Shown in pieces: positions 24,715 through 33,096 of a DNA stretch of 64,000 bases (positions are counted from its first letter, which is position 1; each line of letters opens with the position of its first letter). This DNA comes from UBA6115 sp050952935 (GTDB lineage: Bacteria > Bacillota > Clostridia > Christensenellales > Aristaeellaceae). The notes under the pieces were generated by a model that ran no database searches, had not been told where the DNA came from, and saw only the letters and a program-made list of their open reading frames with translations. The translations under genes were made by a program, and so were the position numbers. The DNA is taken from the NCBI GenBank assembly GCA_050952935.1, contig JBMNLS010000002.1, forward strand, positions 744,001 through 808,000, in the 5' to 3' direction.

Positions 24715-27700
24715 GCTGTACGGCTTTAAATCCTTTCCCCAGCGTACTATCATCACCTTTGATGATGGAATAACGGGTATTGTGGGCCCCAACGGCTCAG
24801 GAAAGAGCAACATAGCCGATGCCATGCGCTGGGTTCTGGGGGAACAGAGCGCCAAGGCTCTGCGCGGCTCAAAAATGGAGGATGTCATCTTTGCCGGCAC
24901 CCAGAAACGCAAAATGATGCCTTACTGCGAAGTTTCTCTGGTGTTTGACAATGCCGATGGCAAATTGAACGACAGTCACAGCGAGGTGCAGGTAACCAGG
25001 CGCGTATACCGAAGCGGCGAAGGAGAATACTCCCTGAACAAAAAGCCCTGCCGTTTGAAGGACATCATTGCTTTGTTCCGGGACACGGGCATTGGCCAGG
25101 AAGGGTATTCCCTTATTGGCCAGGGTCATATTGACGAGATCCTCTCCTCCAAAGGCGAGGAGCGTCGTGCGGCTTTTGAGGAAGCGGCAGGGATCGTCAC
25201 CTTTCGGTCCAGAAAAGAGGAGGCGCTGAGGAAGCTTCAGCGCACAGAGGATAATCTGGCAAGGGTGAGCGACCTGGTGGAGGAGCTTGCCGGCCGCCTT
25301 GGCCCCTTGCAGGAGCAGTCCAAAGCAGCCCAACAGTATTTGCTCAGCGCAGAGAAGTTAAAAACCCTTGATGTGAATATATTTCTGCGGCGGTATGACA
25401 GGCTGAGCGAACGCCGGAGAAGCCTGGAAGAAAATATCATGGGCATGCGGGAGTTGATTGCCCGGCACGAACAAGAACTGGAGCGGCTGAAACTCAACCG
25501 AGAAGCGCTGGATGAGGCGTTGGCCAACCAAGAGACGGCATCCGACAGCGCGAAAAACGAGCTTTCAGCGCTGGAATCTGTCCTTCAGGAGCAGTTGCTG
25601 TTGTCCCAGCGCCGCACCAGCGAATTGGAAAAGGCTCAGGAGGAGGCGGAGCGCCTGGATGAGGCAGCTGCCAGCCTTCACGAGGAGTTTGTCCAGTTGA
25701 ATAGCTTGGCCACCCAAAGCCAGGCCGATGAAAGCCAGGGAAGTCATCGGCTGGACGCATTGAGCGCACAGCTTGAAAAAGAAGAAATGGCGCTGGAAGC
25801 CCAGGCAAAAGCGGTCGAAGAGGTGGAAGACGCTTTGGAAAGCCATCGCTCACGCATGCTTAAGTCGGCTGATTTTTTAAGCGGAGCCAGAGAAAACAAG
25901 GTGCGTCAGCAGATGATGCTCAGCCAGGCTGCCAAGCGCCTGGAGGAGCTTCAGGCGGATTTGGAAGGGTTGAACCGGGTGCGCGATGCGCAGACCCAAG
26001 CCTTGGAAGAAGCCAAGGCCAGGCATGATGAGGCGAGCCGGTTGACTGCCGGGCTATTTGAGCAGCTGTCGATTCAGGAAGACATGGCGCGCAGGCAGCG
26101 GGAAGCGCACCAGCTTTTGGTGCGGGATATCCATACGCTGCAATCAAAAATCAAGCAGGATGAAAGTCGTCATCAAACGTTGAAGGAATTGTCCCAGGGG
26201 CTTGAGGGCTATTTTCAGCCGGTGCGTCAGGCGCTTAAATACGCAGGGAAAATGCCGGGCGTTCATGGGGTGCTGGCGCAGCTGATCAGCGTGCCCAAGG
26301 AGCTGGAGAACGCCATTGAAATGTTGCTGGGCAATGCCCTGCAGAACATCGTGACGGAAGATGAGGAAACAGCCAAGCGTTTAATTGATTACCTCAGGGA
26401 AAACAAGCTTGGGCGCACCACCTTTTTGCCCATCAGCGCCATCACCCCAAGAAATCTGTCCCACCAGGAGCGACAGGTGCTGAGCATGCCCGGATGCCTG
26501 GGGGTTGCCAGCGATCTGGTGGCCTGCGACGAGGCTTATCGCGGTATTGTGGAAAATTTGCTGGGTCGTGCGGTGATCGCCAGTTCGCTGGCGGAGGCTA
26601 TTCCCATTTCCAGGGCTGGCCGCCAGGCATTCCATGTGGTCACCCTGCAAGGGGATGTGATGCGGGCTGGCGGCGCCATGACAGGCGGAGCGACGGCTGC
26701 CCGGACTGTGAGCCTGCTGGGCCGCGAGCGGGAAATGAACGAGCTGGCTGAGATGATTGTTAGCCAAAGGGAGAGGGAGAAAGCGCTTGTCCAGTCCGCT
26801 GAGGCGGCATATCAAGCACTTCAGGACAGCGACAAAGTTTTGAGCGCTCTACGCGCTAAAGCGCAGGATGAGGAAATCGGCGTAGCCCGTGAGGAGGAAC
26901 GGGTCAGCAACGCAGAGGTGGCCTTGGACGATGCCCGGCAAAAGCTGGAAGCGGTGCAGGGGGCCATCGCGCAGCTAACAACCACGGTGCAGGAGCTTGA
27001 CGCCGATTTGAGCCGCAGTGACAGCCAGGCCCAGGCGATGGAGCTTGATCAGGCTCAGCTGTCAAAGCAGGAGACAGAGCTGAAAGAAGACCTTGCCAAA
27101 CTGCGCCGCGACATGGATCAACAACGGGAAAAAACAGAGGCAGCCAGGGCTTTGCGTCAGGAAATGAGCCAGCAGCTGGGCTTCCTGAAGAATGACCTGA
27201 GACGTCTGGAGAAGGAATCGGCGCGGCTAAAGGCCCAGGAAGAAAAGGCTCAAAGCGACCGGAAAAAACTGAATGAGCGCATCATGGCCTTGAAAGCTGC
27301 CCGGCAGGAGGACAGCCACAGCCTTGCCAAGAAGGAGTGTCAGGTGCGGGAGGCCCGGGAGCAGGCCCACGGACTGGACCAAAAGAGGCGGGAAATTCAG
27401 CAGGCCCAAAAACAAGGCAATGAAGAAGCCGAAGCGTTGCATAAACGCTATCAGGAGGACAGCGTCCGGCTGCACCGCAATGAGCTAACCGCGGCCCGGC
27501 TGGAAGATGAGCAGCTGGCGTTGACCAACACCCTGTGGAACAGCTATGAAATCAGCTATGCCATGGCTCAGGAGATGCAATCCCGGGAAGAATTCAACCT
27601 TCCCGCGGCTGAAAAAGAAGCCGAGACTCTCAGGCGGCAGATTAAGGAAATGGGGCCTATCAACATTCATGCCATAGAGGATTATGCCAACACCAAAAGC

Positions 27701-28255
27701 CGTTTTGATGACCTGACCGCTCAGCGAGAGGACGCTTACAAAGCGCGGGAAGACCTGAATGATTTGATCAAGCGCCTGCAGACGGAGATGGAAAAGCAGT
27801 TTGTTTCCGCGTTTGAGCAGCTGAATATCTACTTTGCCGAAACCTTTAAACGCTTATTTTCCGGCGGGCAGGCCAGGCTCAGCCTGAGTGACCCGGATGA
27901 TCCGCTGAATTGCGAAATACAAATCGAAGCGCAGCCGCCAGGCAAAAAGCTGCAGCTGCTCAGCCTTCTTTCAGGCGGTGAAAGGGCGCTGACAGCAATA
28001 GCGATTTTGTTTGCGATGCTGAAATTAAAGCCCACGCCTTTCTGTGTGCTGGATGAAATTGAAGCGGCTCTGGACGATGCCAACATCAATCATTTCGCGG
28101 ATTATCTGGCGGAATACGCCAAGGAAACGCAGTTTATTGTGGTCACCCATCGCAAGGGCACCATGGCCCGTTGTGACGCCCTTTATGGCGTCACCATGCG
28201 TGAGAAGGGCGTATCTGATATGATATCGGTGAATTTGCAGGATTACCCCGCATAA
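24695..28255 (+). CDS. smc: Chromosome partition protein SMC
   Basis: 1186 residues, normal for the family. N-terminal ATPase lobe with Walker A GPNGSGKSNIADAMRWVLGE; long coiled coils; a hinge around residues 510-670 (GKMPGVHGVLAQLISVPKELE...GDVMRAGGAMTGGA); second coil; C-terminal lobe with signature LLSGGERALTAIAILFAMLK and Walker B FCVLDEIEAALDDAN. It condenses the chromosome with ScpA/ScpB, which are not in the window. Position between rnc and ftsY is conserved in Firmicutes. Confidence 0.97.
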   Translation: MKLTRLELYGFKSFPQRTIITFDDGITGIVGPNGSGKSNIADAMRWVLGEQSAKALRGSKMEDVIFAGTQKRKMMPYCEVSLVFDNADGKLNDSHSEVQVTRRVYRSGEGEYSLNKKPCRLKDIIALFRDTGIGQEGYSLIGQGHIDEILSSKGEERRAAFEEAAGIVTFRSRKEEALRKLQRTEDNLARVSDLVEELAGRLGPLQEQSKAAQQYLLSAEKLKTLDVNIFLRRYDRLSERRRSLEENIMGMRELIARHEQELERLKLNREALDEALANQETASDSAKNELSALESVLQEQLLLSQRRTSELEKAQEEAERLDEAAASLHEEFVQLNSLATQSQADESQGSHRLDALSAQLEKEEMALEAQAKAVEEVEDALESHRSRMLKSADFLSGARENKVRQQMMLSQAAKRLEELQADLEGLNRVRDAQTQALEEAKARHDEASRLTAGLFEQLSIQEDMARRQREAHQLLVRDIHTLQSKIKQDESRHQTLKELSQGLEGYFQPVRQALKYAGKMPGVHGVLAQLISVPKELENAIEMLLGNALQNIVTEDEETAKRLIDYLRENKLGRTTFLPISAITPRNLSHQERQVLSMPGCLGVASDLVACDEAYRGIVENLLGRAVIASSLAEAIPISRAGRQAFHVVTLQGDVMRAGGAMTGGATAARTVSLLGREREMNELAEMIVSQREREKALVQSAEAAYQALQDSDKVLSALRAKAQDEEIGVAREEERVSNAEVALDDARQKLEAVQGAIAQLTTTVQELDADLSRSDSQAQAMELDQAQLSKQETELKEDLAKLRRDMDQQREKTEAARALRQEMSQQLGFLKNDLRRLEKESARLKAQEEKAQSDRKKLNERIMALKAARQEDSHSLAKKECQVREAREQAHGLDQKRREIQQAQKQGNEEAEALHKRYQEDSVRLHRNELTAARLEDEQLALTNTLWNSYEISYAMAQEMQSREEFNLPAAEKEAETLRRQIKEMGPINIHAIEDYANTKSRFDDLTAQREDAYKAREDLNDLIKRLQTEMEKQFVSAFEQLNIYFAETFKRLFSGGQARLSLSDPDDPLNCEIQIEAQPPGKKLQLLSLLSGGERALTAIAILFAMLKLKPTPFCVLDEIEAALDDANINHFADYLAEYAKETQFIVVTHRKGTMARCDALYGVTMREKGVSDMISVNLQDYPA

Positions 28256-28266
28256 AGGAGGAGATA

Positions 28267-29166
28267 ATGGCAGGATTTTTTGCGCGATTAAAAGAAGGCC
28301 TCAGCAAAACCAGAGGCAACATGACTGGGAAAATCAATGATCTGACGCGGAACACACGCCAGATTGACGAAGATTTTTATGAGGAACTGACCGACATTCT
28401 GCTGCTTGGCGATGTGGGCGTTTTGGCGACGGAACATATCATCGACACCTTGCGCCAGCAGGTGCAAAAGGACAGAATCAAGGACGCGGATCAGGCCAAA
28501 GAGCTTTTAAAAGGGATCATCATTGAAGAAATGAACATCCCCCGCCCTCCTCTCAGCTGGCCCATGGTGATGCTGGTGGTGGGGGTGAACGGTGTGGGGA
28601 AGACCACCACCGTGGGTAAGCTGGCCATGCGTTTTCGTGAGGTGAACCGCAGCGTGATGCTGGCGGCCGCTGATACCTTCCGCGCCGCGGCGGATGACCA
28701 GCTGCAGGTGTGGGCCGAGCGCGCCGGGGTACCTTTGGTGAAGCAGCAGATGGGGGCAGACCCGGCGGCAGTGGTGTTTGACGCGGTGCAATCTGCCAAA
28801 GCCAAGGGAACGGATCTTTTGATCGTTGACACTGCCGGCAGGCTGCATAACAAGAAAAACCTGATGGAGGAGCTGGGTAAGATCCGCCGGGTGATTGACC
28901 GGGAGCATCCGCAGGCCGCGATGCGCTGCATGCTGATTCTGGATGCCACCACCGGGCAGAATGGCTTAAACCAAGCCAAGCTGTTTAAGGAAGTGGTGGA
29001 TATTGACGGCATCATCCTGACAAAGCTTGACGGCACTGCCAAAGGTGGCATTGCCATCGCTATCAGGAGGGAACTGAATGTGCCGGTATGGTATATTGGC
29101 GTGGGTGAGGGGATTGACGACCTTCAGGCCTTTGACGCCAGGGAATTTGCGGAAGCCTTGTTCTGA
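28267..29166 (+). CDS. ftsY: Signal recognition particle receptor FtsY
   Basis: 299 residues: short N domain then the G domain with GVNGVGKTTTVGKLAMR, DTFRAAADDQLQ, VDTAGRLHNKKNLMEELGKI and TKLDGTAKGG. FtsY docks SRP-ribosome complexes at the membrane. It lacks the long acidic A domain of enteric FtsY, as is usual in Firmicutes. AAAGGAGGAG before the ATG, 11 bp after smc; the transcript ends at the terminator just downstream. Confidence 0.96.
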   Translation: MAGFFARLKEGLSKTRGNMTGKINDLTRNTRQIDEDFYEELTDILLLGDVGVLATEHIIDTLRQQVQKDRIKDADQAKELLKGIIIEEMNIPRPPLSWPMVMLVVGVNGVGKTTTVGKLAMRFREVNRSVMLAAADTFRAAADDQLQVWAERAGVPLVKQQMGADPAAVVFDAVQSAKAKGTDLLIVDTAGRLHNKKNLMEELGKIRRVIDREHPQAAMRCMLILDATTGQNGLNQAKLFKEVVDIDGIILTKLDGTAKGGIAIAIRRELNVPVWYIGVGEGIDDLQAFDAREFAEALF

Positions 29167-29182
29167 TCATTAGAAAGCAAAA

Positions 29183-29213
29183 GCCTCCGGATTTGGCGTC
29201 CGGAGGCTGTTTT
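29183..29213. terminator. Bidirectional terminator between ftsY and the PG-binding lipoprotein gene
   Basis: GCCTCCGGA (29183-29191) pairs with TCCGGAGGC (29199-29207) around a 7-nt loop, followed by TGTTTT on the plus strand and by TTTTGC on the minus strand. It serves two convergent genes. Confidence 0.85.
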
Positions 29214-29226
29214 AATCAAGAGCGGG

Positions 29227-30636
29227 TTAAGATCCGCTGGGATAGTTGCCTTCAAAGAGGATGCGCTGGGTGGCGGGGCCGGCAACGCCATCCTGGGAAA
29301 GGCCTTTGCGCCGCTGGAACTCCCTGACGGATTCTGTGGTGCCTACGCCATATAGCCCGTCCACGGTGAGCCTGAAATACCCCTGATCCTTTAATGCCTG
29401 CTGCAGGTTGCGCACCAGGGTTCCGCTGTTGCCCTCCCTCAGGGTGACATAGCCGCCCTGAGGATTGGGGGTGACATTCACATAAAAGGGGATGGGCGTA
29501 GCATTGTCGGGCACCGCTGTTGGGATGGCGTTGTTGACGTTGCTGCTGTAAAGCTTTGCCAGGGTGCTGGAACCGGCCTTGCCGTCGACGGTCAGCCCGT
29601 TGGCGCGTTGGAAGTCTCTGACGGCAGCTTCTGTGCTGATGCCAAAATCCCCATCAATGTTGCCGGCATAGAAGCGCAGTTCCTTCAGGCGCTGCTGCAG
29701 CTTGCGAACAGCCGCATAATCCTTCACGCCCCGTTCCAGGGTCATTCCGGTGAGGCCCACCGGGGATGAGGTGCCGCGGGCCGAGGAAGAGTAAAGCTTT
29801 TCCAAGGTCATGGGGCCCGCGATGCCATCGGCGTAGGATACATTGCGGCGCTGGAAAGCGTAGACGGCCAGCTCCGTCAGCTCGTCAAAACGGCCGGTGG
29901 GCTTACCGGTCATATAGCCCAGGTCAATCAGCCGCGCCTGCATCTTGCGCACATCCGAACCGCTCATGCCCTTTTTCAGGTATAGGTTGGTGTTCACCCG
30001 CGGTGTCGGGGTAACGCGTGGGGTGGGGGTGACGCGCGGTGTGGGTTTGGGGGTTGGCGTCGCCGGCAAGGCTTTGGAGGAATTAAGGCGGCTTAGCGTG
30101 GCGGCGCCGGCAATGCCGTCCGCGGTGAGCTTGTTGCGCCGCTGGAAGGCTTTCAAGGCTTTTTCAGTGGCGGCGCCAAAATCGCCATCCACAGAGCCTG
30201 TTAAGTATTTCAGGTCTTTCAGCCTTTGCTGCAGGCTGCGAACCGCCGGGCCTTCAGACCCCAGCTTTAGCACGCTGCTGGTGGGCTGGGGGGTGACGCT
30301 AGGGGACAGGGTGAGGCTGATGACCCCGCCGCCCCAGGTGGCTGTGGGGGTGACAAAGCCACTTGGATCGGGCGTGATGATGCCCCAGGGGGCCATGGTG
30401 GTGGCCGCCGCGGTGACGCTGGGATCGGGGGTGATGATAAGGGGGCCGACGGTTTCCGTCGCGTCCTGGGGAGGCGGGGTGGTGCGCATGGGGAAGAGAG
30501 GCTGCTCTCCCACAGTGCCAACCCCTGCCTGGCTCCTGCCGGAATCATCCGGCTTTGCGGTACAGCCGGCCAGGATAATAGCCAAGGCCACCAGGCCGAT
30601 GATGCCAATCAGCCGTTTTCTGTTTTTGTTTTCCAT
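29227..30636 (-). CDS. Lipoprotein with four peptidoglycan-binding domains
   Basis: 469 residues. The N-terminus RKRLIGIIGLVALAIILAGC is a lipoprotein signal with a good lipobox (LAGC). A Pro/Thr-rich spacer of about 110 residues follows, then four PG_binding_1 domains, each with the pattern VRxLQQRLKxLxY...DGxFGxxTExAVxxFQRxNGLxxDGxAGxxTLxxL. A second Pro/Thr-Arg linker (TPTPKPTPRVTPTPRVTPTP) separates domains 1 and 2. No hydrolase domain is present, so it is probably a wall-anchoring or structural protein. The start at 30636 leaves the normal short charged N-region; an alternative ATG at 30648 adds four residues. Confidence 0.9.
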   Translation of the reverse strand: MENKNRKRLIGIIGLVALAIILAGCTAKPDDSGRSQAGVGTVGEQPLFPMRTTPPPQDATETVGPLIITPDPSVTAAATTMAPWGIITPDPSGFVTPTATWGGGVISLTLSPSVTPQPTSSVLKLGSEGPAVRSLQQRLKDLKYLTGSVDGDFGAATEKALKAFQRRNKLTADGIAGAATLSRLNSSKALPATPTPKPTPRVTPTPRVTPTPRVNTNLYLKKGMSGSDVRKMQARLIDLGYMTGKPTGRFDELTELAVYAFQRRNVSYADGIAGPMTLEKLYSSSARGTSSPVGLTGMTLERGVKDYAAVRKLQQRLKELRFYAGNIDGDFGISTEAAVRDFQRANGLTVDGKAGSSTLAKLYSSNVNNAIPTAVPDNATPIPFYVNVTPNPQGGYVTLREGNSGTLVRNLQQALKDQGYFRLTVDGLYGVGTTESVREFQRRKGLSQDGVAGPATQRILFEGNYPSGS

Positions 30637-30705
30637 GCGTGAACACATCCTTATCCATGCTTTGTGTTGTGGTTACACTCATTAGACGTTTCAAGTTCCG
30701 GCTTT

Positions 30706-30748
30706 CATGCGTCTTTGATTTCAAAGAAGCTTAATATTTGGACGCATG
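30706..30748. promoter_or_regulatory. Nested inverted repeats in the lipoprotein-mntP divergent region
   Basis: CATGCGTC (30706-30713) and GACGCATG (30741-30748) form an outer 8-bp inverted repeat; inside the left half, TCTTTGA (30712-30718) and TCAAAGA (30721-30727) form a perfect 7-bp hairpin with a 2-nt loop. It could be an operator for the divergent genes; no known box was recognised. Confidence 0.35.
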
Positions 30749-30803
30749 TATGCCAATGAAAGAATAACATAAAACATCGGAATGTTCAATCATTTGTAAC
30801 AAA

Positions 30804-30832
30804 TCGACAGGCCGAGAACCCTCTGCTAAAAT
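30804..30832 (+). promoter_or_regulatory. Promoter of mntP
   Basis: TCGACA (30804-30809), 17 bp, TAAAAT (30827-30832) with TGC before it (extended -10). The start site would leave a leader of only about 20 nt, so no yybP-ykoY manganese riboswitch fits here. Confidence 0.65.
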
Positions 30833-30858
30833 ACGCCGCATCGACAAGGAGGAAACGG

Positions 30859-31419
30859 ATGGGCCTGTTGGGGATTATCATCACTGCCGTGGGCTTGTCC
30901 ATGGATGCGCTGGCGGTGGCTATTTGCAAGGGCGCGTGCATGCGCCAGGACAGCTGGAAGGAGAGGCTGTTGATCGCGCTGTTTTTTGGCGCGTTTCAGG
31001 CGCTGATGCCCCTGCTGGGCTGGGCGTTGGGCAGCAGTTTTCACCAGTACATCAGTGAATATGATCATTATATCGCCTTTGCTTTGCTTGGGTTTATTGG
31101 TATCAAGCTGATCATTGAGGCGATGAAGGGTGGCGAGGAGGCACTGGAATGCAAGCCCCTTTTGCTTTCAGAACTCCTGATGCTGAGCATCGCCACCAGC
31201 ATTGACGCCATGGCGGCTGGCATTGCTTTCTCGGTGCTGGACATCAACATTTGGCTGGCGATAATGCTGATTGGGCTGATCACCTGCGTATTGTCTTTCC
31301 TGGGCACCCTGGTGGGCTGTCGCTTTGGCGCCAGGTATCAGGCCAAGGCTCAATGGGTTGGCGGCGTGGTGCTGGTGCTGCTGGGCGTTAAAATACTGGT
31401 GGAACACCTGAGCGCTTGA
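30859..31419 (+). CDS. mntP: Manganese efflux pump MntP
   Basis: 186 residues with six hydrophobic segments in two homologous halves. The paired motifs GLSMDALAVAICKG and ATSIDAMAAGIAFS carry the membrane aspartates that define the MntP family. It exports Mn2+ and protects against manganese excess. AAGGAGGAAACGG lies directly before the ATG. It is monocistronic and ends 12 bp from the convergent udk. Confidence 0.93.
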   Translation: MGLLGIIITAVGLSMDALAVAICKGACMRQDSWKERLLIALFFGAFQALMPLLGWALGSSFHQYISEYDHYIAFALLGFIGIKLIIEAMKGGEEALECKPLLLSELLMLSIATSIDAMAAGIAFSVLDINIWLAIMLIGLITCVLSFLGTLVGCRFGARYQAKAQWVGGVVLVLLGVKILVEHLSA

Positions 31420-31431
31420 ACGCATGGTCAT

Positions 31432-32040
31432 TCAATGATTCAGGGCATTACGCAGATAACCCGCCAGGATTTCAACAATCCTGGCGTTTTTGCCGCCCCG
31501 GGTCACAATGACATCGGCGTACTGGATATAGTTTTTAATGTATTGATCATACATGGGCTTTACGGTGGCCAGATATTGTCTGCCAATGCTGTCGATGCTG
31601 CGCTCCCGCTCCTTGATATCCCGGCTGATGCGCCGGAGCAGGCAGATATCCGGCTCCACATTGATAAACAGCTTCAAATACATAAGATCCCTGAGCCTGG
31701 GGTCATAAAAGGCATGGATCCCCTCAAGGATCAGCACCTCGCCCGGATGGAGCAATTCATCGCTGTCACAGCGGGCATACTGGGTAAAGTCATAGCCCTT
31801 ACGGCTTACCGGGCGGCCATTAAGCAATGTGTTGATATCCTGAAGCAAGAGATCATGATCAAATATTTTGGGCTCATCATAATTCAGCGCAGCGCGCTGG
31901 GCAAAAGTGAGGTGAGGATGGTCAAAGTAGTAAGCATCCTGCTTAATCACAGCGCTGCTGGCGCCGATGGCCTGCACCAATTCTTCCGCCAGGGTTGTTT
32001 TTCCTGACCCGCTGGCGCCGCATATTCCAATAAATAGCAT
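31432..32040 (-). CDS. udk: Uridine kinase family protein
   Basis: 202 residues. P-loop GASGSGKTTLAEEL, the KQDAYYFDHPHL and NYDEPKIFDHDLL blocks, GYDFTQYAR and ILEGIHAFYDPRLRDL are the uridine kinase core, with RRISRDIKERERS as lid. It phosphorylates uridine and cytidine for salvage. The start at 32040 follows AGGAGG by 6 bp; a longer frame from 32094 has no SD. Transcribed divergently from the riboswitch operon. Confidence 0.93.
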   Translation of the reverse strand: MLFIGICGASGSGKTTLAEELVQAIGASSAVIKQDAYYFDHPHLTFAQRAALNYDEPKIFDHDLLLQDINTLLNGRPVSRKGYDFTQYARCDSDELLHPGEVLILEGIHAFYDPRLRDLMYLKLFINVEPDICLLRRISRDIKERERSIDSIGRQYLATVKPMYDQYIKNYIQYADVIVTRGGKNARIVEILAGYLRNALNH

Positions 32041-32134
32041 AACGACCTCCTGGTTTCTCACCGGGAGACTACCGCAACCATGAAGGCGTGTCAAGGAAAT
32101 AGGCTGGATATTTCATTTCGGAAGCGCTGAACGG

Positions 32135-32163
32135 TTGACTTCACAAACTTTATCAGGTAGGAT
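32135..32163 (+). promoter_or_regulatory. Promoter of the riboswitch-led Mo/W operon
   Basis: TTGACT (32135-32140), 17 bp spacer, TAGGAT (32158-32163). The expected start near 32170 coincides with the 5' edge of the structured leader, which supports both calls. The 330 bp between udk and the methyltransferase gene are taken up by this promoter and the leader. Confidence 0.75.
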
Positions 32164-32170
32164 ATTCGTA

Positions 32171-32290
32171 GATCTCCGAGCAGATGCGCCTAAAGGGAAA
32201 GCCCATGGCGGTCTGCCGGTGGCCTAAGCCACCCAAAGCAAAAGGGCAGATGTCCCGGCTTTGAGAGCTTGAAGGGAAACGTTCAAGCTT
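32171..32290 (+). ncRNA. Candidate molybdenum/tungsten-cofactor (Moco/Tuco) riboswitch aptamer
   Basis: Compact structured leader. Helices seen: TCTC (32173-32176) with GAGA (32263-32266) as a closing stem; GCAGA (32180-32184) with TCTGC (32212-32216) and CGCC (32187-32190) with GGCG (32207-32210), capped by GGGAAAGCCC; GGTGGC (32218-32223) with GCCACC (32228-32233); AAAGC (32235-32239) with GCTTT (32258-32262) enclosing GGGCAGATGTCCC; then an 8-bp hairpin AGCTTGAA/TTCAAGCT (32266-32289). The blocks CTCCGAG, AAAGGGAAAGCCC and AAAAGGGCAGATGTCCC recall the Moco RNA motif as I remember it. The operon (FmdE, MolBCA-like importer, MobB) fits. A covariance-model hit to RF01055 would settle it; cobalamin and other classes were considered and do not match. 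Confidence 0.65.
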
Positions 32291-32309
32291 TCCGTGTTTG
32301 AGAAGGAGA

Positions 32310-32369
32310 GTGTACAAAACCATCGCTTCTTTCTGTTTGTACGCTTTCAGACAAGAAAGGAGCGTTTTT
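32310..32369 (+). promoter_or_regulatory. Riboswitch expression platform: terminator that also sequesters the ribosome binding site
   Basis: CGCTTCTTTCT (32324-32334) pairs with AGAAAGGAGCG (32354-32364) over 11 bp with one G-U, and TTTTT follows, forming an intrinsic terminator whose right arm contains the SD AAGGAG of the first gene. The left arm can instead be enclosed by a competing 9-bp stem, GTGTACAAA (32310-32318) with TTTGTACGC (32336-32344). The two stems share loop and arm sequence, so they are largely exclusive, as in a genetic switch. Confidence 0.65.
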
Positions 32370-32370
32370 A

Positions 32371-33096
32371 ATGGAAATCATTTGGGGAAACAAAGCAGCC
32401 GGCTGGTTTATCACCGCCAGCGAATACACCGGCTATCATAAGCGCCTGGCAGATATTCTGAAAAGGCACATGCTTCCGGAAAGCACGATGTGCGACTTGG
32501 GCTGTGGCATGGGCTTGATTGATTTTGCGCTGGCGGATTTTCTTCAGCACATCACCTGCGTTGATATCAGCGCGGAAGCCCTTGGGCTGCTTGAAGCGGA
32601 AGCCAGCAGGCGCGGTATCGCCAATATCACCGCCATGCAGGCGGACGCGGCTGACATCAATGGCGTTTGGGACTATGGGCTGATGCTCTTTTTCCACGGC
32701 AAGTTTTCTGACAACCCCAGCCATTACATGAGGCTGCTAAAACGCAAGCTTTTTTATATCGTCCATGCGGATCCTATAGACCCCAATAATGATGCAAAAT
32801 CGGAGCGCACCAAGTGCAGCTCCGTGTCTGCCATCCGGGAAGAGCTGGAACAGGCCGGCATTGCTTACCAGCTGGAGCACCATGCCCTGGAATATGGGCA
32901 GCCCTTTGCAAGCATTGAGGAAGCGGTGGACTTCGCCCAAACATATACGCTTTGTCCTGATGGAGAGGAAGAAGCGTTTTTGAAAGCCCGGCTCCAGCAG
33001 GCCGACAGCAAACAGGCGGATTTTCAATATTATCTGCCCCATACCAAGCGGCTTGGCATGTTTATCATCGGGAGGGAAGGCAATGCGCACATTTGA
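32371..33096 (+). CDS. Class I SAM-dependent methyltransferase, first gene of the Mo/W operon
   Basis: 241 residues. The SAM-binding glycine motif is CDLGCGMGLIDFALADF, with the acidic strand ITCVDISAEALGLLEAEA and QADAADINGVWDYGLMLFFHG after it. Substrate unknown; the C-terminal half matches nothing that I recognise. It is the gene directly under riboswitch control and overlaps fmdE by 14 bp, so it is likely tied to molybdate/tungstate or cofactor handling. A methyltransferase is not an expected step of Mo uptake or Moco synthesis. SD AAGGAG lies inside the terminator hairpin. It could act on a small-molecule metal chelator, but nothing in the sequence shows that. Confidence 0.85.
   Translation: MEIIWGNKAAGWFITASEYTGYHKRLADILKRHMLPESTMCDLGCGMGLIDFALADFLQHITCVDISAEALGLLEAEASRRGIANITAMQADAADINGVWDYGLMLFFHGKFSDNPSHYMRLLKRKLFYIVHADPIDPNNDAKSERTKCSSVSAIREELEQAGIAYQLEHHALEYGQPFASIEEAVDFAQTYTLCPDGEEEAFLKARLQQADSKQADFQYYLPHTKRLGMFIIGREGNAHI

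Noticed and set aside
30833..30858. Possible yybP-ykoY manganese riboswitch before mntP
   Set aside because: The promoter leaves a leader of only about 20 nt, with no room for an aptamer.
32171..32290. Cobalamin riboswitch as an alternative, suggested by the FecCD importer
   Set aside because: The conserved B12-box (GCCACTG in its proper context) and the long multi-helix layout are absent; MobB and FmdE also argue against B12.
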